A stretch of DNA of 64,000 bases from Fodinicola feengrottensis (GTDB lineage Bacteria > Actinomycetota > Actinomycetes > Mycobacteriales > HKI-0501), in the NCBI RefSeq assembly GCF_010993775.1, contig NZ_WOTO01000024.1:1-64000 (forward strand). The letters run 5' to 3'. Below the pieces are notes generated by a model. It was not told where the DNA came from, made no database searches, and saw nothing but the letters and a program-made list of their open reading frames with translations. A program made the translations under genes and the position numbers. This document shows, piece after piece, positions 18,153 to 29,295 of this stretch; position 1 is the stretch's first letter, and every line of letters starts with the position of its first letter.

Positions 18153-19342
18153 TCAGTCCTCCGTGCCGGTCGACGCGACCACGGCCGCCCGCAGCGGTGC
18201 GCGATGCGGGGCGCCGCGACGGCCGGACACCCGTGGTTGGCGGATGCCTCGGGCCAGCCGGTCGCACAGTTGCTCGTACTTCTCGGCCACCGCGTCCCAG
18301 TCGTAACGGTCCGCCCCGGCCCGGGATCCCCGGCCGCGCGACGCGGTGCCGTCCGGGTCCGCTTCGGCCTCGGTGATCTCGGTGGCCAGCGCGGTGGCGT
18401 CGGCGAAATAGCGGCCGGCCGAACCCAGCACCTCGCGGTTGAAGCGAACATCGAAAGCGATCGTCGGTGCGCCGGCGCCCATCGCGCGCAGCAGCGACGG
18501 ATTCGTACCGCCAACGGAATGGCCATGCAGGTATGTGTACGCGCCAGCGTAAAGCTGGTCGAGTTGTTCCTGGTCCCACACCGCGCCGAGGAACCGGACA
18601 CTGTCGTTGCCAGCGGCCAACTCCCGGATCCGCGCGGTGTGTTCCGCGCCATATGGCGCGGATCCAACCACCAGGAGCGGCCGTTTGGCGCCGGAGCGTA
18701 CATATCCGTCCACGGTCACGTCGACATGGTTTTCCGGCTCGAATCGGGCCACCACCAGGTGATAGCCACCGGGCTCGACTTCCAGTTCGGCCAGCTTGGC
18801 CGAGCCGATGCCGTCCAGAATCGGTGCGCCGTACGCGATGTAGTCCGAGCCGGCGCCGAACTCGTCCTGGTAGTACTCCTGAATGCCGATCGCGTCGGCG
18901 ATCAGGTCATCCGACCAGCGGACCGCCATCGCTTCGGCGGCCCGGTAGTAACGCCGGCCAGCGCGCCCCATTTCGCGCGTTTCCATTCCAGGCCGTCCAC
19001 GTGGGTGGCCACCGGAATGTGGCGCATCCGCAGCAGCGGCAAAAACAATGCGTTCGCTGCATTGAAAACAATGGCCGCGTCGACGCGTTGGGTCAGCAGG
19101 TGGGCGACCGACAACGCGGTGTGGCTGAGAGTTTCCAGCGCTTTGTGACGTACGGCTGGAAGATGCGTGAGCCGCATTCCGCGATAGCTGCTCAACCGGT
19201 CCGCGGGGTCGCCCGCACGCCGGGTGTAGACGAGAACATCGTGCCCGCGACCAGCCAACCGGGCGCCAACTTCTTCCACGCAGGTCTCAAAACCGCCGTA
19301 CCGGGCTGGCACCCCGCGGGTGCCGACCAGTGCTATCCGCAT
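18153..19342 (-). CDS. GT4-type glycosyltransferase with DUF1972 N-terminus (rhamnosyltransferase-like), one frameshift
   Basis: About 396 residues. The N-terminus 'IALVGTRGVPARYGGFETCV' is the DUF1972 motif found in rhamnosyl- and other GT4 transferases of EPS clusters. The C-terminal GT-B lobe has 'GYHLVVARFEPENHVD' (donor-binding strand), 'RFLGAVWDQEQLDQLYAGA' and 'HGHSVGGTNPSLLRAMGAGA', in which the glutamate of the usual E-x7-E motif is not obvious. It probably adds a sugar, plausibly rhamnose from RmlABCD, to the lipid-linked repeat unit. Frame change near 18975. First gene of the minus-strand operon; divergent from the O-antigen ligase gene. Confidence 0.85.
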
Positions 19343-19518
19343 AAAACTCCTGTCCGGACGGCCGCCGGCGAGACGATTCTTTGTTCACCCGATCGCCGCC
19401 CAGCCACTCTGGACAGCACCCCACCGACCGTATCCAGGTGCCGGTCCGAATGGATCGAATTACGGCTTCTCCTTATCGTCCATCCGGCTGATCGTTACGC
19501 TGCGCCCGGGAGGTTCTG

Positions 19519-20906
19519 ATGGCGACCGAAGGCACGCCGGCCCGGCGAGTGGTCGGCCGGGCCGCGGTCATCCGCACTGGTTTTCGCCTGCATCTGGTCC
19601 GTGACCAGGTCATTCAGCGCTGGGAACAGTGGGTTCCGGTGTGTTTGCTGGCGATGATCGTGGCCAGCGACTACAAAGTGCGCACCCGGTCGGTCGACGA
19701 TGCGGTGGGTGGTCAGGCAGATCCGTTTGTGTTACTGGAAATCGTCATATATCTGACAGTTGGGGCTTTTTGCGTTTTACGCTACGGCCGTCCGCCGCGC
19801 CCTCGCCGGGTCAGTCCGATGGTTTTCCTGCTGTACGCGTACGTAACTGTGATGGCCGTCTCAGCGCTTTATTCGCCGTACACGCAGCTCGCGCTCGTAC
19901 GCGCCGCGCAATTCGTCATTGTGTTGGTCGTCACTCGCTGTATTGCCAAACACGCCGGCCGTCGGGAGTTGCACAATTTCGCGCACGCCTTCCTCGTGCT
20001 GGTTGCCGGTTCTGTCGTCTTTGGTGCCATTATTCCGTTTCAACATGCCCAGCAGGAGGAAGGCCGGTTCAGCTGGCTGGCCATCCACCCGGTGACGGCC
20101 GGCATTTTTCTCGGCATCGCCACCATGATCGTGGTCGGCTATTTGTTGAGCCATCGCGGCGACCGGGAAGGGCCGCGCTGGCCGCTGAGTGTTTATCTCT
20201 TTTTTTGCTCGCGCTGGTCGGCGGCGGACTGATCGCGACCCAGACCCGCGCGCGCGGTGGTGGGTGCGGCGGCCGGTCTCGCGGTGCTCGGCTGGACGTT
20301 CTGGCGGGGCCGCCGCAAAATGGAGATCACCCTGGTGGCCGGGTTGGTGACCGGCCTGGTCGCGCTCGTCGCGGCGCCGGCGATCCTGGCCTTTTTCCAG
20401 CGCGGCGAATCGGTCGCCCGGCTGGAGACGCTGAATTCCCGTACCGACCTGTGGGCGCAGCGTGGGAGTTTTTTGTGCAAAAGCCCCTCTTTGGCTGGGG
20501 GCTGACCGCGACCCGCGGACTTTTCCTGCAGACCATTGGCCTTGGCGGCGGTCACAACGCGCTGGTGAATGTGCTGGTGGACGGCGGTTTGGTGGCCACG
20601 GTGGCCTGGGTGGGGCTGCTGGTGATGATGGTCTTCACGCTTTATCGCATTCGCCGGATTCCGCCCTCGATCGCCCCAGATAGGGCTATTCTGTTGGGAC
20701 TGGTCGCCTTCCTGGTGGTGGACGGCATGTTCGTGGAGAGCCTCGGGGCCGCCGCTAATGTCGCGAGCACCTGGCTTTTCGTGATGGTGGCCTGGACCGA
20801 ATTGCTGCGCGCAGACAGTGAACGGATCGCGCCTGTCGGACAGGCCGGCCCGCAGTCCCCCGCGGTGCCGATGACGCCCCGCCCGATGCCGGTGAGGCCG
20901 CGTTAA
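19519..20906 (+). CDS. O-antigen ligase/polymerase family membrane protein (Wzy-like), three frameshifts
   Basis: About 462 residues with ten or more hydrophobic helices. The Wzy_C region is recognisable: 'EEGRFSWLAIHPVTAGIFLG', 'LIATQTRA', and the large periplasmic-loop residues 'SRTDLWAQ', 'KPLFGWGLTATRGLF' and 'GGGHNALVNVLVDGG', where 'FGWG' and the H-N-x-x-L-N pattern are typical of the family. Such proteins polymerise repeat units or ligate glycans outside the membrane. Frames change near 20205 (T run), 20255 and 20465. The stop overlaps the next ATG (TAATG). A GGGAGG site precedes ATG 19519. Confidence 0.85.
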
Positions 20907-22052
20907 TGCGCAAAAGGGCAGTCCTGGTCGCAAATCCCTCCACCGATCTCTACGGCGCCCCCCGACAAAATGGCGATCGAAACCGTGGCCGCGCTGTGTG
21001 AGCGAGGCATCGAGGTCGTGGTGACCGTGCCGGCCGATGGGCCGTTAAGCGATCGGGTGAGAGAGCTTGGTGCGCGGGTTGTGGTGCTGCCGGTGCCGGT
21101 GCTGCGCCGCGGATATCTGTCCGCCGGCGGCATTTTGCGCATTCTGCGCGAGAGTGCGGTCGCGCTGCCGGCCTGCGTTCGGTTGGTACGCAAGGTCAAA
21201 CCAAGTGTCGTGTACGTGAACACCGTGACGATTCCGATTTGGGTGTTGGCTGGCCGGGTAGCCGGTCGCCCGGTGATCGGCCACGTGCACGAACTGGAAG
21301 CTGGCGTTGGCCGGTTGGTGAGACTCGGACTGACTGGTCCGTTGTGGGCGGCCCGCAAGGTGATCGCCAACAGCGCGGCCACCAAGGACTTCCTGTCCGC
21401 CGGCAGCCGCCGGCTGGCTCGCCGAACCGTGTTGATTTACAACGGGGTTCCAGGCCCGCCCCGGCCGCTGAAGGATCTTCCGGCCAGCCCCTCGACGCCG
21501 TTGGGGCTGCTGTATGTCGGCCGGCTGTCCGAGCGTAAAGGCACCGACGTCGCGATCGACGCGCTGAGTTTGCTTGTCGAGCGGGGGATTCCGGCCACCC
21601 TGGAGCTGGTGGGCTCGGTTTTTCCAGGGAACGAAGCATTCGAGGCCGCCCTACGCGATCGCGTACGCGACCGTGGCCTGTCTGATGCGGTGACTTTCGC
21701 TGGTTTCACCGACGATGTGTGGGGCGCGTACGAGCGAGCCGACATCGTGGTGGTGCCGTCCCGGCTGGAGCCGTTCGGACTGGTCGCGGTCGAGGCCCAA
21801 TTGGCCGTACGCCCGGTGGTCAGTTCCGACGCGCAAGGTCTGGTGGAGGCGGTGGCGGCCGGCGAAACCGGGCTGGTGGTGCCGGCCGGCGACCCGGCGG
21901 CGCTGGCCGACGCGGTGACCGGCCTGGTCAAGGACTGGCCGCGGGCCCGGGAAATGGCTCAACAAGGACAGGAAAGAGCGGTCCGACTCTTCTCGCCGGA
22001 CGGCTATCGCGCGGCTATCGCGGAGCTTCTGACGGAAGGACCTCAACGGTGA
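20906..22052 (+). CDS. GT4 family glycosyltransferase, one frameshift
   Basis: About 382 residues in the GT-B fold. The first codons 'RKRAVLVANPSTDLYGA' are a typical GT4 start, joined to 'MAIETVAALCERGIEVVVTV' after a shift in a C run near 20955. The C-terminal domain has 'GLLYVGRLSERKGTDVAIDA', 'VTFAGFTDDVWGAYERADIV' and the E-x7-E donor-binding motif in 'PSRLEPFGLVAVEAQ'. It extends the EPS repeat unit in the cytoplasm. It overlaps the upstream gene (TAATG) and the downstream propeller gene (GTGA), tying the secreted propeller protein to EPS synthesis by transcription and probably translation. Confidence 0.9.
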
Positions 22053-24419
22053 GACTCGGATATTTCGCCAGACACAGACCGAAAATGCTTGTCCTCGCGG
22101 TGGCCGCGGTGTTGGTCGCCGGCATCGGCGCGGCCGGGCCGGTGGCCGCCGACACCGCCCCGCCGGCCGGCACCCTGGAAACCGCGACCGCGGACCCGCA
22201 GCCGACCTGGCAGACCGACGGGATCGTGTGGGCGCTGGCACGGTCCGGCTCCACGGTTATCGCGGGCGGCGACTTCGGTTCGATCCGGCCGCCGGGCACC
22301 TCGGTGGGCGACTCCCATCAGCAGGTCCGGCACGGCGTCGCGGCTTTCGACATCGCGACCGGCAACCCGACCGCCTTCCAGCCGGACATCGGCGGAACGC
22401 CGTTCGCAGCGGCCAGCAATCCGTCTCCCGGCGAGTGCGACGCGGCCGGTACCGGCACGTACGTGTGCAAGGAAGTGTTGCGGGTCAAGACATCCCCGGA
22501 CGGCAAGACGATCTACCTGGGTGGCGACTTCGATCACGCCGAAGGGCAGGTGCGGCAGAAACTCGCCGCGTACGACCTCGCGACCGGTGCCTTGGTGACG
22601 AACCTCGCGCCAAGTATCAACAGTCGCGTACGCGCCATCGCGGTTTCCAACACGACTGTCTACATTGGTGGCGATTTCACCAGCGTCAACGGGCAGCCTC
22701 GGACCCGGCTGGCCGCTTTTGACCGCGCCACCGGTGCTTTGCTGCCGTGGGCCCCGACCGCCGATCACACGGTCTACACCATGGCGTTGAGTACAGACGG
22801 ATCGCACGTCATCGTCGGCGGCGTTTTCGACCACATCAACAGCACCACGATCAACGGCATCGCGACGGTGGACGCCACCTCCGGTGCGACGATGCCCTGG
22901 AGCAGCCGGCCGGTGCCGCCGCGGAACACCGCCGCCGACACGTATTCGACCGTCTGGGACCTGGTGGTGGACGGGAAAACACCGTCTACGCGGGCGCGAA
23001 CGGCCACGGTCCGAACATTTTCGACGGCCGCTTTGCCGCGGACGTGAACACCGGCAACCTGATCTGGAAAGACAACTGTTACGGCGCGACCTCGGCGATC
23101 GCGCTGATGAAGGGCGTTCTTTACAGCGCCTCGCACGCGCACGACTGCAGCGATTTGGGCGCTTTCGGGGAAGTGACCCCGCGCCGCTATCAGCGATTGC
23201 TGGCCGAGACCGCGGATTCCCACGGTGCGGCCAAACCGACGCTGCTGCATTGGTTCCCCACCGTGAATCCGGGCCCGCCGAACTCGTACTATCTGCAGGG
23301 ACCGTGGGCGATGGCCAACGATGACACCGATTTGTGGGTCGGCGGCGAGTTCACCACCGCGAACGGCCAGCCACAGCAGGGCCTCACTCGGTACGTTTAC
23401 AAGGCCACCGCGCCGGACGTCAACCCGCCGGAGCCGATGCTGGCGCCGATGGTGACCCCGCGCGGCACACGACTTCGTTGGGCGTCAACTGGCAGGCCAC
23501 CTGGGACCGGGACAACGCGAACCTGACCTATTCGCTTTACCGCGATGGTGGCAGCACGCCGATCTACACCGTCTCGGCGAACTCGAATTTCTGGACGCTG
23601 CCAGTGCTCAGATATGTGGACAATGGCCTCGCCGCCGGCAGTTCGCATACGTACACCGTGAAAGTCACCGATCCGTTCGGTAATTCGCGTACGTCACCAG
23701 CCTCGGCCGCGGTGGCCGGGTCGGTCAGCCCGCTGGGCAGGTACGGCGGTGCGGTCGCCGCGTCCGGGCCCAGTCCTTACTGGCAACTGAACGAAAAGAG
23801 TGGCACCACGGCGGCCGACGCGACCGGCTCCAAGACCGGCAGATTCGGCAGCGGGATCCAGCTGAACCAGTCCGGTGCGCCGGGAGTGCTGCCGAACGCG
23901 GCCATTCGTACGAACGGGACCTCGAACGGCATTCTGACCACCCCGTCCGCCGCTGCGGCACCCACCACGTACTCCATCGAGTTCTGGTTTGGTACGGCCT
24001 ATCCGACCGGTGGGAAACTGGTCGGTTTTGGGAACGCGGCCACCGGTAACAGCACCAACTACGACCGGCAGATATATATCAACAACGCTGGGAAACTGGT
24101 GTTCGGTGTGTGGAATAACGGGCCGCAGACCATCACGTCGCCGGGTTCGTACCAGAGTGGTGGATGGCATCACGTGGTGGCGACTCAGGGCGCGACCGGA
24201 ATGGCGCTCTACGTCGATGGTGCGCTGGTGGGGACCAACCCGACGACGACCGCGCAGGCCATTACCGGTTATTGGCGGCTGGGTGGCGACAATCTCGCGT
24301 ACTGGCCGGGCGTGCCGGCGAGCAACTGGTTCCACGGTGGCATTGACGATGTGGCCTTCTATCCGACCGCATTGACCGCACTTCAGGTCGGTACGCACTA
24401 CTCGGCCGGTAACAACTAG
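22049..24419 (+). CDS. Secreted beta-propeller protein A with Fn3 and LamG-like domains, two frameshifts
   Basis: About 790 residues. Signal peptide ('MLVLAVAAVLVAGIGAAGPV'), then about seven repeats of 45-65 residues built on 'VYIGGDFTSVNGQPRTRLAA' plus 'FDRATGALLPW', best read as a seven-bladed propeller (residues about 45-420). An Fn3-like domain follows ('WDRDNANLTYSLYRDGGSTP'). Unlike its three paralogues it ends in a LamG/concanavalin-like domain ('YSIEFWFGTAYPTGGKLVGF', 'GGWHHVVATQGATGMALYVD', 'GGIDDVAFYPTALT'), which binds glycans in many secreted proteins. Frames change near 22978 and 23465. GTG start overlaps the GT4 stop. Likely extracellular, acting on or binding the polymer; no catalytic motif was recognised. 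Confidence 0.8.
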
Positions 24420-24460
24420 TTCAGGCTAAAAGCAGCGCCGCTCCATTTTGGGGGGGCTGT

Positions 24461-25087
24461 TCACCGGCCGGCCACCGCCTCGGCGAGGGCCCGGAAGATC
24501 AGCGCGGTCGAAGTGGCGCCCGGGTCCTGGTGGCCGACACTGCGCTGGCCGAGATAGGACGCGCGGCCTTTGCGGGCGACCAGCGGCGCGGTCGCCCGCA
24601 TGCCTTTCTCGGCCGCTTCCGCTGCCCGCGAGGTGGCGCAAACGAGGTCGCCGCCGGCCGCCAGCTCATCTTCGAAGGCGGCCAGCGCCGGCGCGTACGC
24701 ATCGACGATCGTCTTGTCGCCGGGCGCCGCCGCGCCTAGCCGCTGGATCGCGGCGAGACCGTCGGTCAAGCCCACCAGCAGCTGTTTCGGGTCGGCGTTG
24801 GGGTCAGGGAGGGCCTTGCCGATGGCCCGGAAAGCGCTGCCGAACAGCGGTCCGGCGGCGCCGCCGACGCTGCTGATCAAGGTCATGCCGGTGGTCACGA
24901 GGAGGTCCCCGACCGTGGCCACCTCGCGGCCTTCGAGCGCGGCCACGACGGCGGCGAACCCGCGGTGCATATTCGCGCCGTGGTCGGCGTCGCCGATCGC
25001 CGAGTCGAGTTGGGTCAGCAGGTCGGTGTGCTCGTCGATGGCCGCGGCGATGCCGTGCACCCAGTCGCGCGTGGCGGCTACGTCCAT
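24461..25087 (-). CDS. dhaL: Dihydroxyacetone kinase L-subunit (DAK phosphatase domain)
   Basis: Intact 208 residues. 'DSAIGDADHGANMHRGF' carries the aspartates that hold Mg-nucleotide, 'SSVGGAAGPLFGSAFRAIGK' the helix-barrel core, and 'RKGRASYLGQRSVGHQDPGA' the C-terminal signature of DhaL. In the phosphotransferase-dependent system DhaL carries ADP/ATP and phosphorylates dihydroxyacetone bound to DhaK. No DhaK or DhaM is present in the window, so this is an orphan, either a partner of genes elsewhere or a relic. A GGAGGAG ribosome site precedes the ATG. It lies convergent to propeller gene A, inside the EPS island, and interrupts the propeller array. Confidence 0.88.
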   Translation of the reverse strand: MDVAATRDWVHGIAAAIDEHTDLLTQLDSAIGDADHGANMHRGFAAVVAALEGREVATVGDLLVTTGMTLISSVGGAAGPLFGSAFRAIGKALPDPNADPKQLLVGLTDGLAAIQRLGAAAPGDKTIVDAYAPALAAFEDELAAGGDLVCATSRAAEAAEKGMRATAPLVARKGRASYLGQRSVGHQDPGATSTALIFRALAEAVAGR

Positions 25088-25596
25088 CGTTTTCTCCTCC
25101 AGATAACACCGATTCCGACCAGCGTACGGGCGATCGCGATCCCGTCGCCGACCAATGCGGGCACGACCCCGCCGAAACCATGGATAGCTCTATCGATGGA
25201 TATGCCGATCGTACGATTAGCAGCGGCCAGGTGTCACCGCTGACCATCGCCGCAGAGGGTTGGACGCGCGAGAGGCCGTCCGGGCGCTCGCGGACACCTT
25301 CGACGCGCTGCCGACTGACAGGGCACTCTTTTCTGACTAGAAGGACGAGTCTGGCCGGAAGGACGAGTCGAGCCGTAAGGTGCCATTAGTTTTTTGACGA
25401 GAATGATGGCGTAATGTCCGGTTGTCGGTCAGGGTTTCTTTTGCTGCCGCCGTTTTGTTTGCCGCGAACATCGTTCGTACCGCCGGCCACCGTATTTCGG
25501 CCGGTCGAGCGGCGCTACATTGTGCTTCGACCGATCGCTTTCGAGCAGCCCGACGGCGCGCTGCTGGCAGGTCCTGGACAGCAAAGGTGCTGCGCA
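25088..25596. other. Intergenic region between dhaL and propeller gene B, with possible gene remnants
   Basis: 509 bases. On the minus strand a short frame (about 25190-25078) reads 'GFGGVVPALVGDGIAIA' then 'RTLVGIGVIWRRKR' and runs into the dhaL start; it could be a relic of an upstream partner such as dhaK or a membrane protein tail. On the plus strand 'LDAREAVRALADTFDALPTD' plus 'RALFSD' ends at a TAG near 25341 and has coding-like codon use but no beginning. AAGGACGAGTC occurs twice at about 25341-25368. From 25380 the DNA turns AT-richer and leads to gene B. Confidence 0.3.
25529..25542 (+). promoter_or_regulatory. Leader motif shared by propeller genes B and C (copy 1)
   Basis: GACCGATCGCTTTC lies 68 bases before the ATG of gene B and is identical to 27473-27486, which lies 66 bases before the ATG of gene C. 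A TAnnnT box (TACATT) sits 7 bases upstream, so the motif may mark the transcript start region. Confidence 0.4.
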
Positions 25597-27247
25597 ATGT
25601 CAGGTGCCCGAAAGCGGCTCTGGAAGCCACTGGCCGTCGCCGCCGGCTCGATCGCCGTGGTGACCGTCGCGTCCGTGCTCGCCACCGCCTGGGGCGACAC
25701 CTCGCCCAAGGCTGGCACGCCGGAAACCGTCACCGCCGATCCACTGTCGACCTGGCAGACCGATGGCATCGTGTGGAGTTTGGCGCAGGCCGGCTCGACG
25801 GTTTTCGCCGGCGGCAATTTCGACTTCGTACGACCGCCCGGCACCACGCCTGGCGACTACGCTCAGCTCAGCCGTAGCAATCTCGCCGCTTTCGATGTGG
25901 CGACTGGAAAACCGACCACCTTCGCGCACGCGGTGACCGGCACGGCTTACGTCTCCAACCGGCTCGGAATGCCAGACGATCGGCACCGACGAATACCTCT
26001 GTGACGCGGTCTTTCGGGCCAAGACCTCGCCAGACGGCAAGGCGCTCTATATCGGTGGCGATTTCACCCACGTGGATGGCCAGGCCCGCAGCCGGCTCGC
26101 CGGTTTCGACCTGACCACCGGAAAGCTCGACGCCAAGATGAGCGCGCTGGTGAACAACCGGATCCGCGGCATCGCGGTTTCGGCCACCACGGTCTACATC
26201 GGTGGTGACTTCACCACGGTTAACGGGCAGCCGCGTACGAGGCTGGCCGCGCTCGACCGGGCCACCGGCGCGTTGTTGCCGTGGGCGCCGACCGCGACCG
26301 ACACCGTACGGGCGCTGGCCCTGTCCGCCGACGGCGGCCGGGTCATCGTCGGCGGCGATTTCGCAAAACTCAATGGCAGCAACGAAAACAGCGTTGGCGC
26401 GGTGAGTGCGACCGGCACCGGCGCGCTGACGCAGTGGAACAGTCGGCCGGGCCGGCGCCGTCCGGCAGCAAATACTCCGGGGTGACAGACCTGGTGGTGG
26501 CCGGCTCGACCGTCTACGGCGGAGCGCACGGCGAGGGTGGCGGCGTTTTCGACGGCCGGTTCGCGGTCGACACGAATACCGGCAACACCCTGTGGACGGA
26601 CACGTGTCTTGGCGCCACCACAGCGATTGCGGTGCAGGGCAGTGTTGTCTACAGCGGATCGCATGGGCACGACTGCAGCTCGATGGGTGGCTGGCCGCAG
26701 ACGAATCCGTCGACTTATCAGCGGCTGGTAGCCGAAACCGCCGGCAGTGGCAGCAAGAGCACGCTGCTGCACTGGTTCCCGTATGTCAACTACGGCCCGG
26801 AAACCTCGTATTACAAGCAGGGTCCGTGGGCACTGGTCGCGGACAGCAACTACCTGTGGGTCGGCGGTGAATTCACCAGGGCCGGCGACGCCGATCAGCA
26901 GGGCCTCACCCGGTTCGCGACCAAGAGCGTGGCGCCGGACACCAACCCGCCCGGAAACGCCGTTCGCAGCCGCCACCGTCGGCGCGGTCGGCAGCACCGC
27001 GCTGAAGGTCACCTGGAAGGCTACCTGGGACCGGGATAACGCGGACCTGACCTATCAGGTCTTCCGTGACAACGGCACGACCCCGATCTACACGACGACG
27101 GCAACGTCCAACTTCTGGACCCTGCCGACGCTGACTTTCACCGACTCGGGCCTGGCCGCCGGAAGTTCTCACTACTACCGGGTAAAAGTGAGCGATCCGT
27201 ATCACAACACCCGATCAAACCCCAATTCCGTCACGGTGCCGGCATAG
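25597..27247 (+). CDS. Secreted beta-propeller/Fn3 protein B, three frameshifts
   Basis: About 550 residues, paralogous to its neighbours. Signal peptide or anchor 'LAVAAGSIAVVTVASVLATA', then the propeller: first blade 'DPLSTWQTDGIVWSLAQAGS' and 'TVFAGGNFDFVRPPG', later blades 'TTVYIGGDFTTVNGQPRTRL' and 'SADGGRVIVGGDFAKLNGSN', and the conserved Cys/His segment 'SGSHGHDCSSMGGWPQTNP'. Ends in an Fn3-like domain ('WDRDNADLTYQVFRDNGTTP', 'GSSHYYRVKVSDPY') with no LamG. Frames change near 25970, 26445 and 26950. It has its own leader, and a strong terminator follows, so it may be a single-gene transcript. Confidence 0.8.
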
Positions 27248-27277
27248 CCATCAGCAAGTAAAAAAGAATCTTCCGTA

Positions 27278-27320
27278 CGCTCCGGGAGTTGCCCTTAGGG
27301 GCGGCTCCCGGAGCGTTTTT
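27278..27320 (+). terminator. Rho-independent terminator after propeller gene B
   Basis: Stem CGCTCCGGGAG / CTCCCGGAGCG (27278-27288 with 27305-27315) with a 16-base loop, followed by TTTTT. It ends 73 bases after the gene B stop and separates it from gene C. Confidence 0.88.
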
Positions 27321-27472
27321 GTGCCCGTTTTGCTGGCTGTTGCGGGGATTTTCGGCACTTCATTAACGCGCACAATTGGCCGTCGAAAGAGTCATAAAGA
27401 ATAGCGGTCCGGCTATCTGGAGTGGACGAACAGACTATTCGCGCCATGGTGGGAAAGAGTTAGCGTGGCGCG

Positions 27473-27486
27473 GACCGATCGCTTTC
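27473..27486 (+). promoter_or_regulatory. Leader motif shared by propeller genes B and C (copy 2)
   Basis: GACCGATCGCTTTC, identical to 25529-25542 and at nearly the same distance (66 bases) from the start codon. TAGCGT lies 6 bases upstream as a possible -10 box. Confidence 0.4.
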
Positions 27487-27538
27487 CGTGAGCGGCTCTT
27501 TCGCTGCCGTCGCGGGCCCTTTCCAGCAAGGACCACAG

Positions 27539-29253
27539 ATGCCAGCTGCGTTATCGTCGCCCGCGTCCCCGTCACCAAAGGCCAGGTTCCGACGAGGTCT
27601 GATCGTCGCGGCTGGCGCTGCCCTGACCTTGATCGCCAGCCTCGCGCTGGCGCCGCTCGCGCACGCGGACACCGCGCCGCCGGCCGGTACGCCCGAGACG
27701 GTCACCGCCGACAACCTGCCGACCTGGCAGACCAACGGCATTGTCTGGAGCCTCACCCAGAGCGGCGGAACGGTTTACGCCGGTGGGAATTTCGACCACA
27801 TTCGCCCGCCCGGCACGGCTGACGGCGATCCCAGCCAGCTGACCAGGTCCAACCTCGCGGCCTTCAATGTGGCCACTGGGCAACCGACCGGTTTCGACCA
27901 CGCGGTGACCGGCACGGCGTATAGCTCGACCACCAACCCGGGCCCCGAATGACTCGGTGGGCACCAACGAATGGCTCTGCCAGGCAATTTTCCGGGTCAA
28001 GGCGGCGCCGGACGGCAGCGCGCTGTATTTCGGCGGCGATTTCACCCACGTCGACGGCGAGCCGCGCAGCCGGCTGGCCGGTGTCAGTCTTTCCACCGGG
28101 CAGCTGGACCCGGCGATGACCCCGGACATCAACGGGCGGGTGCGAGGAATCGCCGTCTCGGCGACGACCGTCTACATTGGCGGCGATTTCACCCAGGTGG
28201 ACGGACAAACCAGGACTCGGCTGGCCGCGTTGGACCGGGCCACCGGAGCGTTGCTGCCGTGGGCACCGGCCGCGGATGACACCGTGCGTACGCTCGCGCT
28301 CAGCTCGGACGGCAGCCGGGTCATCGTCGGTGGAGACTTCCCGCATCTCAATGGCAGCAACGAAAACGCGATCGGCGCGGTGGACGCCAGCACTGGCGCA
28401 CTGACCACCTGGAACAGCCGGCCGATCCAGTCGCCCAACGGCAGCCAGTTCTCTGGCGTGACCGAGCTGGTCGTCGTCGGACCGACGGTTTTCGGTGGCG
28501 CACACGGTGAAGGCGGCGGTGTTTTCGACGGCCGGTTCGCGGTGGACACCAACACTGGTACGACCCAATGGAAAGACACCTGCCTGGGCGCCACCACGAC
28601 GATCGCGGTGCAAGGCGGCATTGTCTACAGCGGCTCCCATGCGCATGACTGCAGCTCGATGGGTGGCTGGTCGCAGACCAACCCGGCGACCTACCAGCGG
28701 CTGCTGGCCGAGACCGCGGATTCCGGCGGTGCCTCGAAAAACAAGCTGCTGCACTGGTTTCCCCTCGGTGAACACCGGCCCGGCGGACTCGTACTACAAA
28801 CAGGGCCCGTGGGCGATGGCCAACGACGACACGTATTTGTGGGTCGCCGGCGAATTCACCAAGGTCGGCGGCGTCGACCAGCAGGGCTTGACCCGGTTCG
28901 CGCCCAAGAGCGTGGCACCGGACATCAACCCGCCCGAAGCGCCCTTCGCCGCGCCGGTCGCCACCAATGCCAGCAAAACCTCGCTGAAGGTCAGCTGGGA
29001 CGCGACCTGGGACCGGGACAACACGGCCACCACGTACCAGCTTTTCCGAGACGACGGAACCACGCCGATCTACACCACGACGGTGAACACGAATTTCTGG
29101 ACGCTGCCCACGCTTTCCTTCACGGACACGGGTCTGGTCACCGGCAGCTCGCACTACTACCGGGTGAAGGTCGCGGATCCGTTCAACAACAAGCGTTCCT
29201 CGCCGTACGGCGACGCGGTAACCGTCAAATGCCCGTGGTTCATCTGCTTGTAA
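27539..29253 (+). CDS. Secreted beta-propeller/Fn3 protein C, two frameshifts
   Basis: About 571 residues. ATG 27539 has AAGGA 9 bases ahead, so it is preferred over the upstream GTG 27488. Signal peptide 'LIVAAGAALTLIASLALAPL' with a clear A-x-A site. Blades include 'NLPTWQTNGIVWSLTQSGGT', 'VGTNEWLCQAIFRVKAAPDG', 'TTVYIGGDFTQVDGQTRTRL', 'SSDGSRVIVGGDFPHLNGSN' and 'SGSHAHDCSSMGGWSQTNP'. The Fn3-like end ('FRDDGTTPIYTTTVNTNFWT') stops at 'CPWFICL', adding two cysteines absent from B and D. Frames change near 27948 and 28765. Gene D follows after 42 bases, so C and D form a pair. Confidence 0.8.
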
Positions 29254-29295
29254 GCGCACAGGCCGCGGCTTGTCAACAATAGGAAGTGATTCCCA

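Noticed and set aside
25078-25190. Truncated dhaK upstream of dhaL
   Set aside because: The 37-residue fragment ('DGIAIARTLVG') resembles a DhaK segment only weakly and could equally be a membrane-protein tail; noted only within the intergenic entry.
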